From ZC4RG30 sp965652645 (GTDB taxonomy: Bacteria > Pseudomonadota > Gammaproteobacteria > Steroidobacterales > Steroidobacteraceae), in NCBI GenBank assembly GCA_965652645.1, contig CBFGXE010000039.1, positions 1 through 28,409 of the forward strand: 28,409 nucleotides of DNA, given 5' to 3'. The notes beneath the pieces are model-generated. The model had not been told where the DNA came from. It did no database searches and saw only the letters and a program-made list of their open reading frames with translations. This document shows positions 1-7,651 of the stretch, one piece after another. The stretch's first letter is position 1; each line of letters starts with the position of its first letter. The position numbers and the translations under genes are program-made.

Positions 1-195
1 GGCCGTCGTGCCATCGCTGCCGGCCGCCTGGATCATCGGCCCGGCATCGCGCAGCTTCACGATGTAGCGCAACGATTCTTCTTCCGCCGCATCCGGCGGG
101 GCAAGCCCCGGCGGCGTGTATTCGGCAGCGGGCGCCGCCAGGCCACCCAGCAGCAGGAGCAGGACAGCAGAAGCGTATGCCGGTCGCATCTTCAT
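1..195 (-). CDS. Secreted protein, N-terminal fragment (possible S8-type protease propeptide)
   Basis: Only the first 65 codons lie in the window; the gene runs off the left edge. Translation begins MKMRPAYASAVLLLLLGG, a basic start followed by a leucine-rich core and an Ala-Pro-Ala-Ala stretch, so it reads as a Sec signal peptide cleaved near residue 24. A Pro/Ala/Glu-rich linker follows, then RYIVKLRDAG at residues 43-52. That resembles the first strand of the inhibitor-I9 propeptide found in secreted subtilisin-like (S8) proteases. The protease identity is an inference from this short motif; export is better supported. A second ATG lies two codons downstream, and a GAAAGGG ribosome-binding site precedes the first. 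The gene diverges from the BamA homologue across a 231-base intergenic region, so the two may share control elements. Confidence 0.6.
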   Translation of the reverse strand, partial: MKMRPAYASAVLLLLLGGLAAPAAEYTPPGLAPPDAAEEESLRYIVKLRDAGPMIQAAGSDGTTA

Positions 196-426
196 CCCTT
201 TCATCCAGGAAACCTGCGGCCGGTATAGGGACCATGGTGTTTGGCGGATGTTTGGTCCCGGCCCGGCCGGCGATTGTCTGCCGATCCGGTGGCAACAGGT
301 TGTAAACAACTGCAAGGGTTGTCGCAGCGCGCTTACAACTCATCGACCCCATGCGCCGCGCGCAACAACATCGCCGGCGATCCCGGCGCCGTGCGCCGAT
401 CAACCGGAACCTCACGCGAGAGCCTG
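196..426. promoter_or_regulatory. Divergent intergenic region with TTGTAA/TTACAA motif cluster
   Basis: This is the intergenic space between the divergent secreted-protein gene and the BamA homologue. Positions 299-305 read GTTGTAA and 333-339 read TTACAAC, a 7-base inverted repeat with a 27-base spacer. A further TTGT lies at 319-322, and ACAAC/GTTGT (306-310 and 318-322) form a nested inverted repeat. The motif is AT-rich in a very GC-rich background and recurs upstream of the OmpR-family regulator gene at 5651-5674. A binding site for that regulator is an inference. I could not assign convincing -35/-10 boxes here. Confidence 0.45.
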
Positions 427-2832
427 ATGTGGTACAGGAAGTTCGCCCGCCTTGTCCTGCTGCTGCCGGTGGTCGCCCACGCGGCCGCCGACGCGCTGGC
501 CGGGGCGCGTTTCACCGTGGGTGACATCCAGGTCATCGGCCTGCAGCGCATCTCCGAAGGCACGGTCTTCAACTACCTGCCGGTCAACATCGGCGACGAA
601 CTGGATGCCTACCGCGTGCGCGAGGCGCTGCGCGCCCTGCATGGCACGGGGTTCTTCCACACTGTGGAACTCCGGCGCGACGGCGCCACGCTGGTGGTTG
701 TGGTGCGCGAGCGGCCCTCCATCCAGGAGATCGCCATCGAGGGCAACAAGGACATCAAGACCGAGGACCTGGAGACCTCGCTCAGGAGCATCGGGCTGGC
801 GGCCGGCAAGGTCTTCGACCGTTCGATGCTGGAGGGCGTGCGCACCGAACTGATCGACCAGTACTTCAGCCAGGGCAAGTACGCCGTGCAGGTGGAAACG
901 CAGGTGCAGGAGCTGCCCGGCAACCTCGTGCAGGTCGGCATCCAGATCAAGGAGGGCGAACGCGCCCGCATCCGCCAGATCAGCATCCTCGGCAACGACC
1001 GCTACAGCGACGAGGACCTGCTGGAGATCTTTGCGCTGAAGACACCGCGCTGGGATTCCTGGTACCGCAAGAACGACCGCTATTCGCGCGAATCGCTGCA
1101 GGGAGACCTCGAACGCCTGCGTTCCTGGTACCTGGACCGCGGATTCGCGAATTTCCAGATCGAGTCCGCGCAGGTGAGCATCGCCCCGGAGATGGACGAC
1201 ATGTTCGTCACCATCAGCATCGACGAGGGTGACATCTACCGCATCGCCGACGTGCGGGTCGCCGGCAACACCATCGTCCCGGTGGAGGAAGTCAGGCGGC
1301 TGCTGCTGGTCCGCAAGGGCCAGATCTTCTCCCAGGAACGGATCTCCGCCACCCAGCAGCTCATCGAGAACCGCCTCGGCCTCGACGGTTATGCCTTCGC
1401 CGAAGTGGACCCGGTGCCGCGCTTCGACGAGGAGAAGAAGGAGGTCACGATGACCTTCCTCGTCAACCCCGGCCAGCGCGTCTACGTGCGGCGCATCGAC
1501 TTCATCGGCACGTCGCGCACGCTGGACGTGGTGTTCCGCCGCGAGATGCGCCAGCTGGAGGGTTCCTGGGTTTCCAACGCCGCACTCGAGAGGTCGAAGC
1601 AGCGCATTGCCCGCCTGCCCTTCATCGAGGAGGTGGAGTTCGAGACCAGGCGCGTGGAAGGCACCGACGACCTGGTCGACGTGGAGTTCAAGGTGAAGGA
1701 AGGGCCCAGTGCGTCGATCTCCGGCGGCCTGGGATATTCGGAGTCCTCATCGCTGAGCCTGCAGGGCAGCCTCGCCGACGCCAACTTCCTGGGCTCGGGC
1801 AGGCGCGTGTCCCTGGACGTGAGCGCGGGCAACTACGCGCAGGTATACGCGGTCTCGCACTTCAACCCCTATGCCACCATCAACGGGGTGGCGCGCAACG
1901 CCAGCGCCTCCTATTCGCGCCGCACGCAGCTGACTTCCACCTATTCGGATTTCTCGACCCGGACCTGGGTGGCCGGCCTGGAGTATGGCTGGCCGCTGTC
2001 GGAGACCCAGATGTTCTGGCTGGGCGCCTCGCTGCAGCGCGCGGAGTATGTCACTACCGAGAACAGCTCCTACCAGGTGTGGAACTGGACCCGCAACAAC
2101 GGCGGCTACCGCTACCTGCGCGAGAGCGGCGGCCTGCTCCTGCGCGGCAACATCTCCACCATCCTCGAGCACACCGCCTCCTGGCGCCGCGACAGCCGCA
2201 ACCGCACGCTGTTTCCCACCTCCGGGTCGACGCAGTCCTTCTCGCTCACCGCGACCATGCCGGGCAGCGGGCTGGAGTTCCTCACCGCCAGCTTCGCCAT
2301 GGAGCAGTACTTCCGCCTGCCGCTGCCCCTGCTGCGGGAGATTCCGCTGCGCGCCACCACCACGGCCGGCTACGGCCGGCCCTTCGGCAACACCAGCGCG
2401 CTGCCGCCGAGCCGGCACTGGTTCGTCGGCGGACCGGATTCCGTGCGCGGCTTCCGCGAGAGCACGCTGGGGCCGCGCGACTCGCTGGGCAATCCATTCG
2501 GTGGCGACGCCGCCCTGTACGGCAGCGCCGAGGCCATCATTCCCCTGCCCCGCAAGTGGCAGACCAGCGCGCGGGTGAGCCTGTTCTTCGACTACGGCCA
2601 GGCCTTCTACCTCGGCGGCACGCAGTTCTGGGACAAGAATGGCAAGCTCTCGGACACCAGCTTCGACCTCAGGCGCATGCGCAGCTCCGCCGGCGTGTCG
2701 CTGCAATGGCTCGCGCCCATGGGCCTGTTCCGCTTCAGCTATGCGGTGCCGCTCACCTGGCAGCGCGATACCTCCCGCCTGTTCGGCGACCAGCGGGAGC
2801 GGTTCCAGTTTTCCATCGGCAGCGCCTTCTGA
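427..2832 (+). CDS. bamA: BamA-family outer membrane assembly protein (POTRA x5 plus 16-strand barrel), likely paralogue
   Basis: BamA-family protein of 801 residues; E. coli BamA has 810. Family role: the Omp85 core of the BAM complex, inserting beta-barrel proteins into the outer membrane. Residues 1-20 form a signal peptide (hydrophobic LVLLLPVVAHA). Five POTRA repeats follow, starting near residues 29, 99, 179, 271 and 352, each with the IxxIxIxGN-type pattern. The barrel runs from about 427 to the end and carries the Omp85 lid motif VRGF at 673-676. The last residues, FQFSIGSAF, are a typical C-terminal beta-signal ending in phenylalanine. I chose the ATG at 427 because it opens directly on the signal peptide; the frame stays open upstream to a TTG at 241. 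The usual neighbours rseP, skp and lpxD are absent and a DUF4397 lipoprotein gene follows 21 bases later, so this may be a second, specialised copy. Confidence 0.93.
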   Translation: MWYRKFARLVLLLPVVAHAAADALAGARFTVGDIQVIGLQRISEGTVFNYLPVNIGDELDAYRVREALRALHGTGFFHTVELRRDGATLVVVVRERPSIQEIAIEGNKDIKTEDLETSLRSIGLAAGKVFDRSMLEGVRTELIDQYFSQGKYAVQVETQVQELPGNLVQVGIQIKEGERARIRQISILGNDRYSDEDLLEIFALKTPRWDSWYRKNDRYSRESLQGDLERLRSWYLDRGFANFQIESAQVSIAPEMDDMFVTISIDEGDIYRIADVRVAGNTIVPVEEVRRLLLVRKGQIFSQERISATQQLIENRLGLDGYAFAEVDPVPRFDEEKKEVTMTFLVNPGQRVYVRRIDFIGTSRTLDVVFRREMRQLEGSWVSNAALERSKQRIARLPFIEEVEFETRRVEGTDDLVDVEFKVKEGPSASISGGLGYSESSSLSLQGSLADANFLGSGRRVSLDVSAGNYAQVYAVSHFNPYATINGVARNASASYSRRTQLTSTYSDFSTRTWVAGLEYGWPLSETQMFWLGASLQRAEYVTTENSSYQVWNWTRNNGGYRYLRESGGLLLRGNISTILEHTASWRRDSRNRTLFPTSGSTQSFSLTATMPGSGLEFLTASFAMEQYFRLPLPLLREIPLRATTTAGYGRPFGNTSALPPSRHWFVGGPDSVRGFRESTLGPRDSLGNPFGGDAALYGSAEAIIPLPRKWQTSARVSLFFDYGQAFYLGGTQFWDKNGKLSDTSFDLRRMRSSAGVSLQWLAPMGLFRFSYAVPLTWQRDTSRLFGDQRERFQFSIGSAF

Positions 2833-2853
2833 CCACCACCCAACGGGATACCC

Positions 2854-4803
2854 ATGGCACATCTTCCACGACGCCTTCTTTGCGGCATCGCGCCGCTGCT
2901 CGCCTGCCTCGGCCTGGCAGGATGCATCGACAATGCCGACGGCTCCTCCGACGCGCGGGTGCGGGTGCTGAACCTCAGCACCGGCTATCCGTCCATCGAC
3001 CTGTACAGCAACGACGGCGACAGCGCCGAGGACACGGCGCAGTTCGAGGCGGTGGCCCTCGGCACGATCAGCGACTACAGGACCCTGCGGGCGGACACCT
3101 ACACGCTCAAGTTCCGCCGCGCGGGCAAGACGGCCAACCTCTTTACCCGCCTGCTGTCGCTGGCGGAGGACATGCACATCACCTTCGTTGCCGTCGGCGA
3201 CACCAACCAGTTCGCCGTGCTGGCCGTCAACGAGGACGCGGGCGACCCGGATGAGGGATATGCCCAGGTGCAGGTCGGCAACACCACCGCCAGCGGCAGC
3301 CTCGACGTCTATTTCACCGACGCGGACGAACTGCTCGAGGATGTGTCGCCGGACATGAGCGGCATCACCGCCGGCATGAACAGCCCGACGGCCGTGAAGG
3401 CCGGCACCTACCGGATGCGCGTGACCGGGGCCGGCAGCAAGACCGACGTCCGCCTCAACGTGCCGCAGATCACCCTGCAGGAGGGCAGCGTGGTGTCGGT
3501 GGTGCTGACCGCCACCGAAGGCAACGTGCTGCTGAACGCGGCGGTGCTGCCGCGCGCGGGCCAGCCGGTGTTCTACGCCAACACGGAGAGCGCCCGGCTG
3601 CGCGTGCTCAATGTCAGCGTCGGCTACGAGTCGCTGGACCTCTACACCAATGACGGCACCACGCCGGCGGACGTGCAGCGCCTCACCGGCATTGCGAATG
3701 GCACCGCCAGCGCCTACACGCCGATGACAGCCGCCTCCTACACCCTGAACTTCCGCAAGACCGGCGCCTCGGGCACCCTGCTGTCGCAACAGGCGACCTT
3801 CGTCGAGGATACCCACGCCACCTACGTGGCCTGGGGCAACACCAACCGCTTTGCACTGCAGCCCATCAGTGACGACGAGGAGGCGGCCAAGGACGGATAC
3901 ACCCGGCTCAGGGTGCTCAACACCACCTCGTCGAACACTCTGGACATCTACCTCACCGGCGCCGGCGACGAGCTGGACGATGTGGCGCCGGTGGTTCGGG
4001 AAGTGGCTCCCGGCAACTTCCCCAACGGCATCCTGGTTCCCAGCGGCAGCTACCGCCTCCGGGTCACCGGCACGGGCGACAAGAAGGATCTCCGGCTGGA
4101 TGTCCCTGCGGTGGAACTGGAAAGCACCGCGGTGGTGACGCTGGTGGTCACCGACACGCCGGGCGGCATCCTCACGGGTGCGGTGGTGATGCCGCAGCGC
4201 GCGGAGCCGGTCGCCTACGGCAGCGGCGTGGTGCGCGTGCGCGGGGCCGCCGGCCTCTCCATGGGTGCGGCCGTCACGCTGGAGGTGGGCGGCACCGAGA
4301 TCATCCGTCGCCAGGCGGCGCGCAGCCACATCGCGCCCTCCTACGTGATCCTGCCCGCCGCGCAGACCACGGCCACCGTCTACGTGGATGACGTCGCCGT
4401 CGCCTCCGGCCCGGTGAGCCTGCTGCCGGGCCGTGACTACACGCTGCTGGCCTGGGACGACGGCGGCGCCGTGCAGATGACGCTGGTGCCCGATGACAAC
4501 CACGTGGCAAGCGGCGGGCGTCCCAGGCTGCGCCTGCTCAATGGCATGTCGGGGCTGGCCGCGCCGCTCAGCCTGTCGGTGGATTACCTGCCCGTGGCCG
4601 AATACATCGACGTGGGATCGCCTTCGGAGTATGCGGAGATCAATGCCGGCACGGGATACCGGCTTGATGTCACCAATGCCCAGACGCTGGAGGCACTGCT
4701 CACGCGTGAGTCCGTGTCGCTGCAGTCCGGCGGCATCTACACCTTCCTGCTGGCCGGAGGCGGCCCTGCACCGGTGGCTGGCACCCTGCGGCGGGATCGT
4801 TGA
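2854..4803 (+). CDS. DUF4397-repeat lipoprotein
   Basis: Protein of 649 residues with a lipoprotein signal: basic start, hydrophobic core and an LAGC lipobox with the acylated cysteine near residue 24. The following Ile-Asp gives no clear inner-membrane retention signal, so outer-membrane anchoring is likely. The mature part is built of DUF4397-like modules opening with RVRVLN...SIDLY patterns (near residues 34 and 247, each with a related half-module such as LDVYFTDA or LDIYLTGA) and a more divergent third block from about 459. This family is probably beta-sandwich and often found on bacterial surfaces; its biochemical role is unknown. The gene starts 21 bases after the BamA homologue, with only a weak GGGA ribosome-binding site, which suggests co-transcription. 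A barrel partner, substrate or surface adhesin are all possible; none is shown by the sequence. Confidence 0.88.
   Translation: MAHLPRRLLCGIAPLLACLGLAGCIDNADGSSDARVRVLNLSTGYPSIDLYSNDGDSAEDTAQFEAVALGTISDYRTLRADTYTLKFRRAGKTANLFTRLLSLAEDMHITFVAVGDTNQFAVLAVNEDAGDPDEGYAQVQVGNTTASGSLDVYFTDADELLEDVSPDMSGITAGMNSPTAVKAGTYRMRVTGAGSKTDVRLNVPQITLQEGSVVSVVLTATEGNVLLNAAVLPRAGQPVFYANTESARLRVLNVSVGYESLDLYTNDGTTPADVQRLTGIANGTASAYTPMTAASYTLNFRKTGASGTLLSQQATFVEDTHATYVAWGNTNRFALQPISDDEEAAKDGYTRLRVLNTTSSNTLDIYLTGAGDELDDVAPVVREVAPGNFPNGILVPSGSYRLRVTGTGDKKDLRLDVPAVELESTAVVTLVVTDTPGGILTGAVVMPQRAEPVAYGSGVVRVRGAAGLSMGAAVTLEVGGTEIIRRQAARSHIAPSYVILPAAQTTATVYVDDVAVASGPVSLLPGRDYTLLAWDDGGAVQMTLVPDDNHVASGGRPRLRLLNGMSGLAAPLSLSVDYLPVAEYIDVGSPSEYAEINAGTGYRLDVTNAQTLEALLTRESVSLQSGGIYTFLLAGGGPAPVAGTLRRDR
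2953..4803 (+). repeat. Intragenic tandem repeat, period about 639 bases
   Basis: Two copies (2953-3591 and 3592-4230) encode clearly homologous blocks of about 213 residues. Each runs from a VLN...LDLY(S/T)NDG start through a YTL(K/N)FR(R/K)(T/A)G segment to a (Y)R(M/L)RVTG(A/T)G end. A third, shorter and more diverged block begins near 4228. Copies 1 and 2 differ at many residues, so the duplication looks old rather than recent. Confidence 0.75.
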
Positions 4804-4814
4804 GCCGCGGCGGT

Positions 4815-4840
4815 CCCGGAAGGCAGCCCCGCCTTCCGGG
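4815..4840. terminator. Perfect 10-bp hairpin between convergent genes
   Basis: CCCGGAAGGC (4815-4824), a 6-base loop and GCCTTCCGGG (4831-4840) form a perfect stem. It lies between the stop codon of the DUF4397 gene and the stop codon of the regulator gene, which converge. No T-run follows on either strand, so it may act as a weak bidirectional terminator or as a 3'-end stabiliser. Confidence 0.55.
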
Positions 4841-4846
4841 CCGTCC

Positions 4847-5596
4847 TCACTCGCGGGCGACGGCGCCGCTCAGCAGGTATCCGCGGCCATAGACGGTGCG
4901 GATGATGCGCGGATCGCGCGCGCTGTCGCCCAGCAGCTGGCGCAGCCGCCCGACCAGCACGTCGATGCTGCGGTCATGGGGCTCCAGCTCGCGGCCGTTC
5001 ATCAGCTTCGCCAGCGTGCTGCGCGAGAGCACGCGGTTGGGCCAGCTCACGAAGGCATTGAGGAGCTGGAACTCGCCGTTGGACAGGCGCTCCACGCGAC
5101 CGTCCCCGGCCACCAGCACCCGGTCCAGGGTGTTGAGCACCCAGCCGTGGAAATGGATGCGCGAGGGTGCCGCCGAGGGCTGGCGGCTGCCGCGCGAGGG
5201 CGCCAGCCGCAGCAGGCGGCGGATGCGCGCCAGCAGTTCCCGCGGACTGAAGGGCTTGCAAACATAGTCGTCGGCACCGAGCTCCAGCCCGATCACGCGG
5301 TCCACTTCATCGCCGCGCGCGCTGAGCATCAGCACCGGCAGGTCGGTCTCGCGCTTCAGCCAGCGGCAGATCTCGAAACCGTCTTCCACCGGCAGCATCA
5401 CGTCGAGGATCACCAGGTCGAGGTTGGCGCTGCCGCGCGAGAGGAAGCGCCGCAATGACGCGCCATCCTCGAATGCACCGACCCGCAGGCCATTGCGCGT
5501 CAGGTAGGTGGACAGCAGCTGGCGCACCTCGCGATCGTCGTCCACGATGCAAACGTGTCCGCCAGCCGGACGTTCTGAAATCGCGGCGCTGGTCAT
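4847..5596 (-). CDS. OmpR/PhoB-family response regulator
   Basis: A 249-residue DNA-binding response regulator. The receiver domain (about residues 14-128) has the acidic cluster DDD at 19-21, phospho-acceptor Asp65 in LDVMLP, Ser92 and Lys114 in CKPFSP. The C-terminal winged helix (about 150-245) ends with the family signature RTVYGRGYLL. The ATG at 5596 gives an N-terminal extension of about 13 residues; the frame stays open further upstream to a start at 5662, which would run through the operator-like repeat, so the shorter form is preferred. The sensor kinase gene lies upstream on the same strand with a small secreted-protein gene between them, so this should be its partner. An inverted repeat centred about 65 bases before the start suggests autoregulation. 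Confidence 0.92.
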   Translation of the reverse strand: MTSAAISERPAGGHVCIVDDDREVRQLLSTYLTRNGLRVGAFEDGASLRRFLSRGSANLDLVILDVMLPVEDGFEICRWLKRETDLPVLMLSARGDEVDRVIGLELGADDYVCKPFSPRELLARIRRLLRLAPSRGSRQPSAAPSRIHFHGWVLNTLDRVLVAGDGRVERLSNGEFQLLNAFVSWPNRVLSRSTLAKLMNGRELEPHDRSIDVLVGRLRQLLGDSARDPRIIRTVYGRGYLLSGAVARE

Positions 5597-5650
5597 AGGG
5601 GGCCGATTCTGCCCCGGGATGCGAAAAATCCGCCTCTCCCGGCACAGCGA

Positions 5651-5674
5651 GCTTGTAAGCAACTTGTTACAAGC
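5651..5674. promoter_or_regulatory. Palindromic operator-like site upstream of the response regulator
   Basis: GCTTGTAA (5651-5658) and TTACAAGC (5667-5674) form a perfect 8-base inverted repeat with an 8-base spacer. Within it TTGTAA (5653) and TTGTTA (5664) are direct half-sites 11 bases apart, the spacing used by OmpR/PhoB-type dimers. It lies about 55 bases upstream of the regulator start and after the stop of the DUF6515-like gene. The same TTGTAA core occurs in front of the BamA homologue. Autoregulation is inferred. Confidence 0.5.
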
Positions 5675-5710
5675 CGTGGCAGGGGGGCGCGCTGGCGCGG
5701 GCGGATCACG

Positions 5711-6223
5711 TCACTCGGCGGCCGGCGCGGGCTCACCCTGCGGAGGCGCCTGCAGCACCTCATAGCGCCGCTGGCGTTCGCGCCAGACGTAATACACGCC
5801 GTCCGCATGGAAGTAGGGCACGCCGGCCACCCAGCGCACGGTGTAGCCCTCGGGGAGGTCTTTCACCAGCATGCCGGCCGGGGGACGCGAGGCCACGACG
5901 TCATCGCCGCGCTGCTCATACCACTTGCCCTCGCTCACCAGGTAGCGCGTGCCGCGATGGTCCACCGGCGTGGCGGACTTGAGCAGGGACTTCACGTCCT
6001 GCCTGCCGGCGATGCCCGGCGTGCTGGTCACCGGGGCGCTTTTCTGGCCGGAAACCGTGATGGGGCTGGAAGCCTTGATCTGCCCGGTGGAATTGATCGG
6101 GAGGGGCTGGCGCAGGTCGCGCGCGGGTCCTTCGGCGGCAGCGAGCGCGCCGCAGCCCGCCAGCATTGCCAGCGTGGCCGCGCAGTGCACAGTGAAGCGG
6201 CGGTTCATCGTACGCCTTGCCAT
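5711..6223 (-). CDS. Secreted DUF6515-like protein within the two-component operon
   Basis: Protein of up to 170 residues. A basic start and the hydrophobic stretch AATLAMLAGCGALAAAEG give a signal peptide; LAGC also fits a lipobox, so it may be a lipoprotein. The middle (about 28-85) is Ser/Thr/Pro-rich and low in structure. The C-terminal half has repeated Tyr-rich strands (GTRYLVSEGKWYEQ, GYTVRWVAGVPYFHADGVYY), resembling the DUF6515 family of unknown function. A second ATG at 6208 has a better-spaced AAGGCG ribosome-binding site and may be the true start. The gene begins seven bases after the kinase stop and precedes the regulator gene, so it is probably an accessory of the signalling pair (periplasmic sensor or output). 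That role is inferred from position only. Confidence 0.78.
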   Translation of the reverse strand: MARRTMNRRFTVHCAATLAMLAGCGALAAAEGPARDLRQPLPINSTGQIKASSPITVSGQKSAPVTSTPGIAGRQDVKSLLKSATPVDHRGTRYLVSEGKWYEQRGDDVVASRPPAGMLVKDLPEGYTVRWVAGVPYFHADGVYYVWRERQRRYEVLQAPPQGEPAPAAE

Positions 6224-6230
6224 TGCATTT

Positions 6231-7574
6231 TCACTCTACGCGAATACCCGCCACCATGGAAAAGGAACCCGGCCCGCGCTCCAGGCGGATGCTGCCACCG
6301 AGCTGTCGCACCAGCTGCCGCACGATGGCCAGGCCCAGTCCGCATCCACCCCGCCCGCGCGCCGGATCCAGCTTGGAAAACGGCTCCAGCGCGAGGTCGA
6401 TGTTCTCGCTGGGAATTCCAGCACCCCGGTCCGTCACGGTCAATTCGACGAGGCCGCTATCGGCCACGGCCAGGCGCACGGTGACGGGCTCCGCACCGTG
6501 CTGCACCGCATTTTCGATCAGGTTTTCCAGCAACCGGCGCACTGCGAAACGGGGCACGGGCATGCCCGGCGCAGCGCCCTCCAGCTGCACGTCCCTGCCC
6601 ACCTCGCGATAGGCATTGACGGTGGCCTCCACCAGTTCACCCAGCGGCTGCCGCGGTTCATCCGGCTGCACGCCGCGCACGAAGTCGGTGAACTGGCGCA
6701 CGATGTGGTCGATGGAGGCAATGTCCTCGGCCACGCCGGGGTGCTCGCCCAGCTCGGTGAGCGTGGCCAGGCGCAGGCGCAGCCGGGTCAGCGGCGCGCG
6801 CAGGTCATGCGGCAGGCCGCCCAGCAGCACGCGCCGCTCGTTCTCGATCTGGCGCAGGCGCACCAGCATGTCGTTGAAGCTCAGGGCCAGTTCGCGCATT
6901 TCGGCCGGCCCGTCCACCTTCAACGGTTCCGGCCAGCTGTCGCCGATGCGCTGGGTGGCGGCGGCGAGCTTGCGCAGCGGCCGGCTGATGGTGGCCGCAT
7001 AGACCACGGCGAGCGCGAACAGCACCACGAGCACCGCGGCCACGGCCGCCCAGGGCACCTGGCGCGTGGCGGGCGGCAGGCCGCCGGCCAGCACCACGAT
7101 CCACCAGGTCTCCCCGTCGATCTCCTGGCTCACCCAGTAGCCAGGGGCGGCATCCAGCGGGGAGTAATGCACCAGCGCCGGCGGCCGGGTGTAACGCCCG
7201 ATGGCCTCGGACACTTCCGCCGGCCTGGCCTCCAGGCCGCCGAACAGGTCGCTGAAAAAATGGCGCCGGCTGTCGGACGCGGCTGAGCTGCCCGGCGGGA
7301 AGGCCTCGTCGGCCGGGAAGGCATACATGGTGCCGCTGGAACGCAGGCCCCGGGAGACATTGCGGCGGTAGGCCTCGGGGACGGATTCCAGCACCAGGCG
7401 GATGGAATGCACCTGCCCGGCGATGCTGCGCGCCTGCGAGTCGGCGAAGTCGGCCCGGTCCTCCTGGCGCTGCATGGCAAAGCCGGCGGCGAGCACCGCA
7501 AGGCTGCCGAGGACTGCAATGATCAGCAGCAGCAACGTTCTCTGGGCAAGGCTGGAGTTGAGGCGGAAGGCCAT
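6231..7574 (-). CDS. EnvZ-like sensor histidine kinase
   Basis: A 447-residue membrane histidine kinase. The N-terminal membrane segment (about residues 11-34, LLLLIIAVLGSLAVLAAG) is followed by a periplasmic loop of roughly 130 residues, a second membrane segment (AAVAAVLVVLFALAVVYA), a HAMP linker, and an H-box GLPHDLRAPLTR with phospho-acceptor His256. This H-box form is typical of EnvZ-type kinases. The ATPase domain shows the N box (LLENLIENAVQHG), G1 (DRGAGIP) and G2 (GCGLGLAIV). The ATG at 7574 has a GGGA upstream; an in-frame TTG at 7601 is less likely. It should phosphorylate the OmpR-family regulator encoded downstream. The stimulus is unknown. The gene diverges from argS with 77 bases between start codons. 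Confidence 0.92.
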   Translation of the reverse strand: MAFRLNSSLAQRTLLLLIIAVLGSLAVLAAGFAMQRQEDRADFADSQARSIAGQVHSIRLVLESVPEAYRRNVSRGLRSSGTMYAFPADEAFPPGSSAASDSRRHFFSDLFGGLEARPAEVSEAIGRYTRPPALVHYSPLDAAPGYWVSQEIDGETWWIVVLAGGLPPATRQVPWAAVAAVLVVLFALAVVYAATISRPLRKLAAATQRIGDSWPEPLKVDGPAEMRELALSFNDMLVRLRQIENERRVLLGGLPHDLRAPLTRLRLRLATLTELGEHPGVAEDIASIDHIVRQFTDFVRGVQPDEPRQPLGELVEATVNAYREVGRDVQLEGAAPGMPVPRFAVRRLLENLIENAVQHGAEPVTVRLAVADSGLVELTVTDRGAGIPSENIDLALEPFSKLDPARGRGGCGLGLAIVRQLVRQLGGSIRLERGPGSFSMVAGIRVE

Positions 7575-7621
7575 GCATGTCCCGTTCAGGCGTCGCGCCA
7601 ATACTACCCAGTGGGCAAGCC

Positions 7622-7637
7622 CTACCGCGATCGGTAG
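7622..7637. repeat. Short inverted repeat in the kinase/argS divergent region
   Basis: CTACCG (7622-7627), CGAT and CGGTAG (7632-7637) form a perfect 6-base inverted repeat 14 bases before the argS start. It could be an operator or a hairpin in the argS leader. No function can be assigned from sequence. Confidence 0.35.
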
Positions 7638-7651
7638 ACTTTCCGGCCCCC

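Noticed and set aside
241..426. 62-codon N-terminal extension of BamA from a TTG
   Set aside because: It would place 62 residues before a clear signal peptide and run through the intergenic motif cluster; the ATG at 427 is preferred.
1747..4503. A 918-codon open frame on the minus strand
   Set aside because: It lies antisense to the bamA and DUF4397 genes, has low-complexity His/Arg/Gly/Ala composition and matches no known fold; it is a by-product of high GC content.
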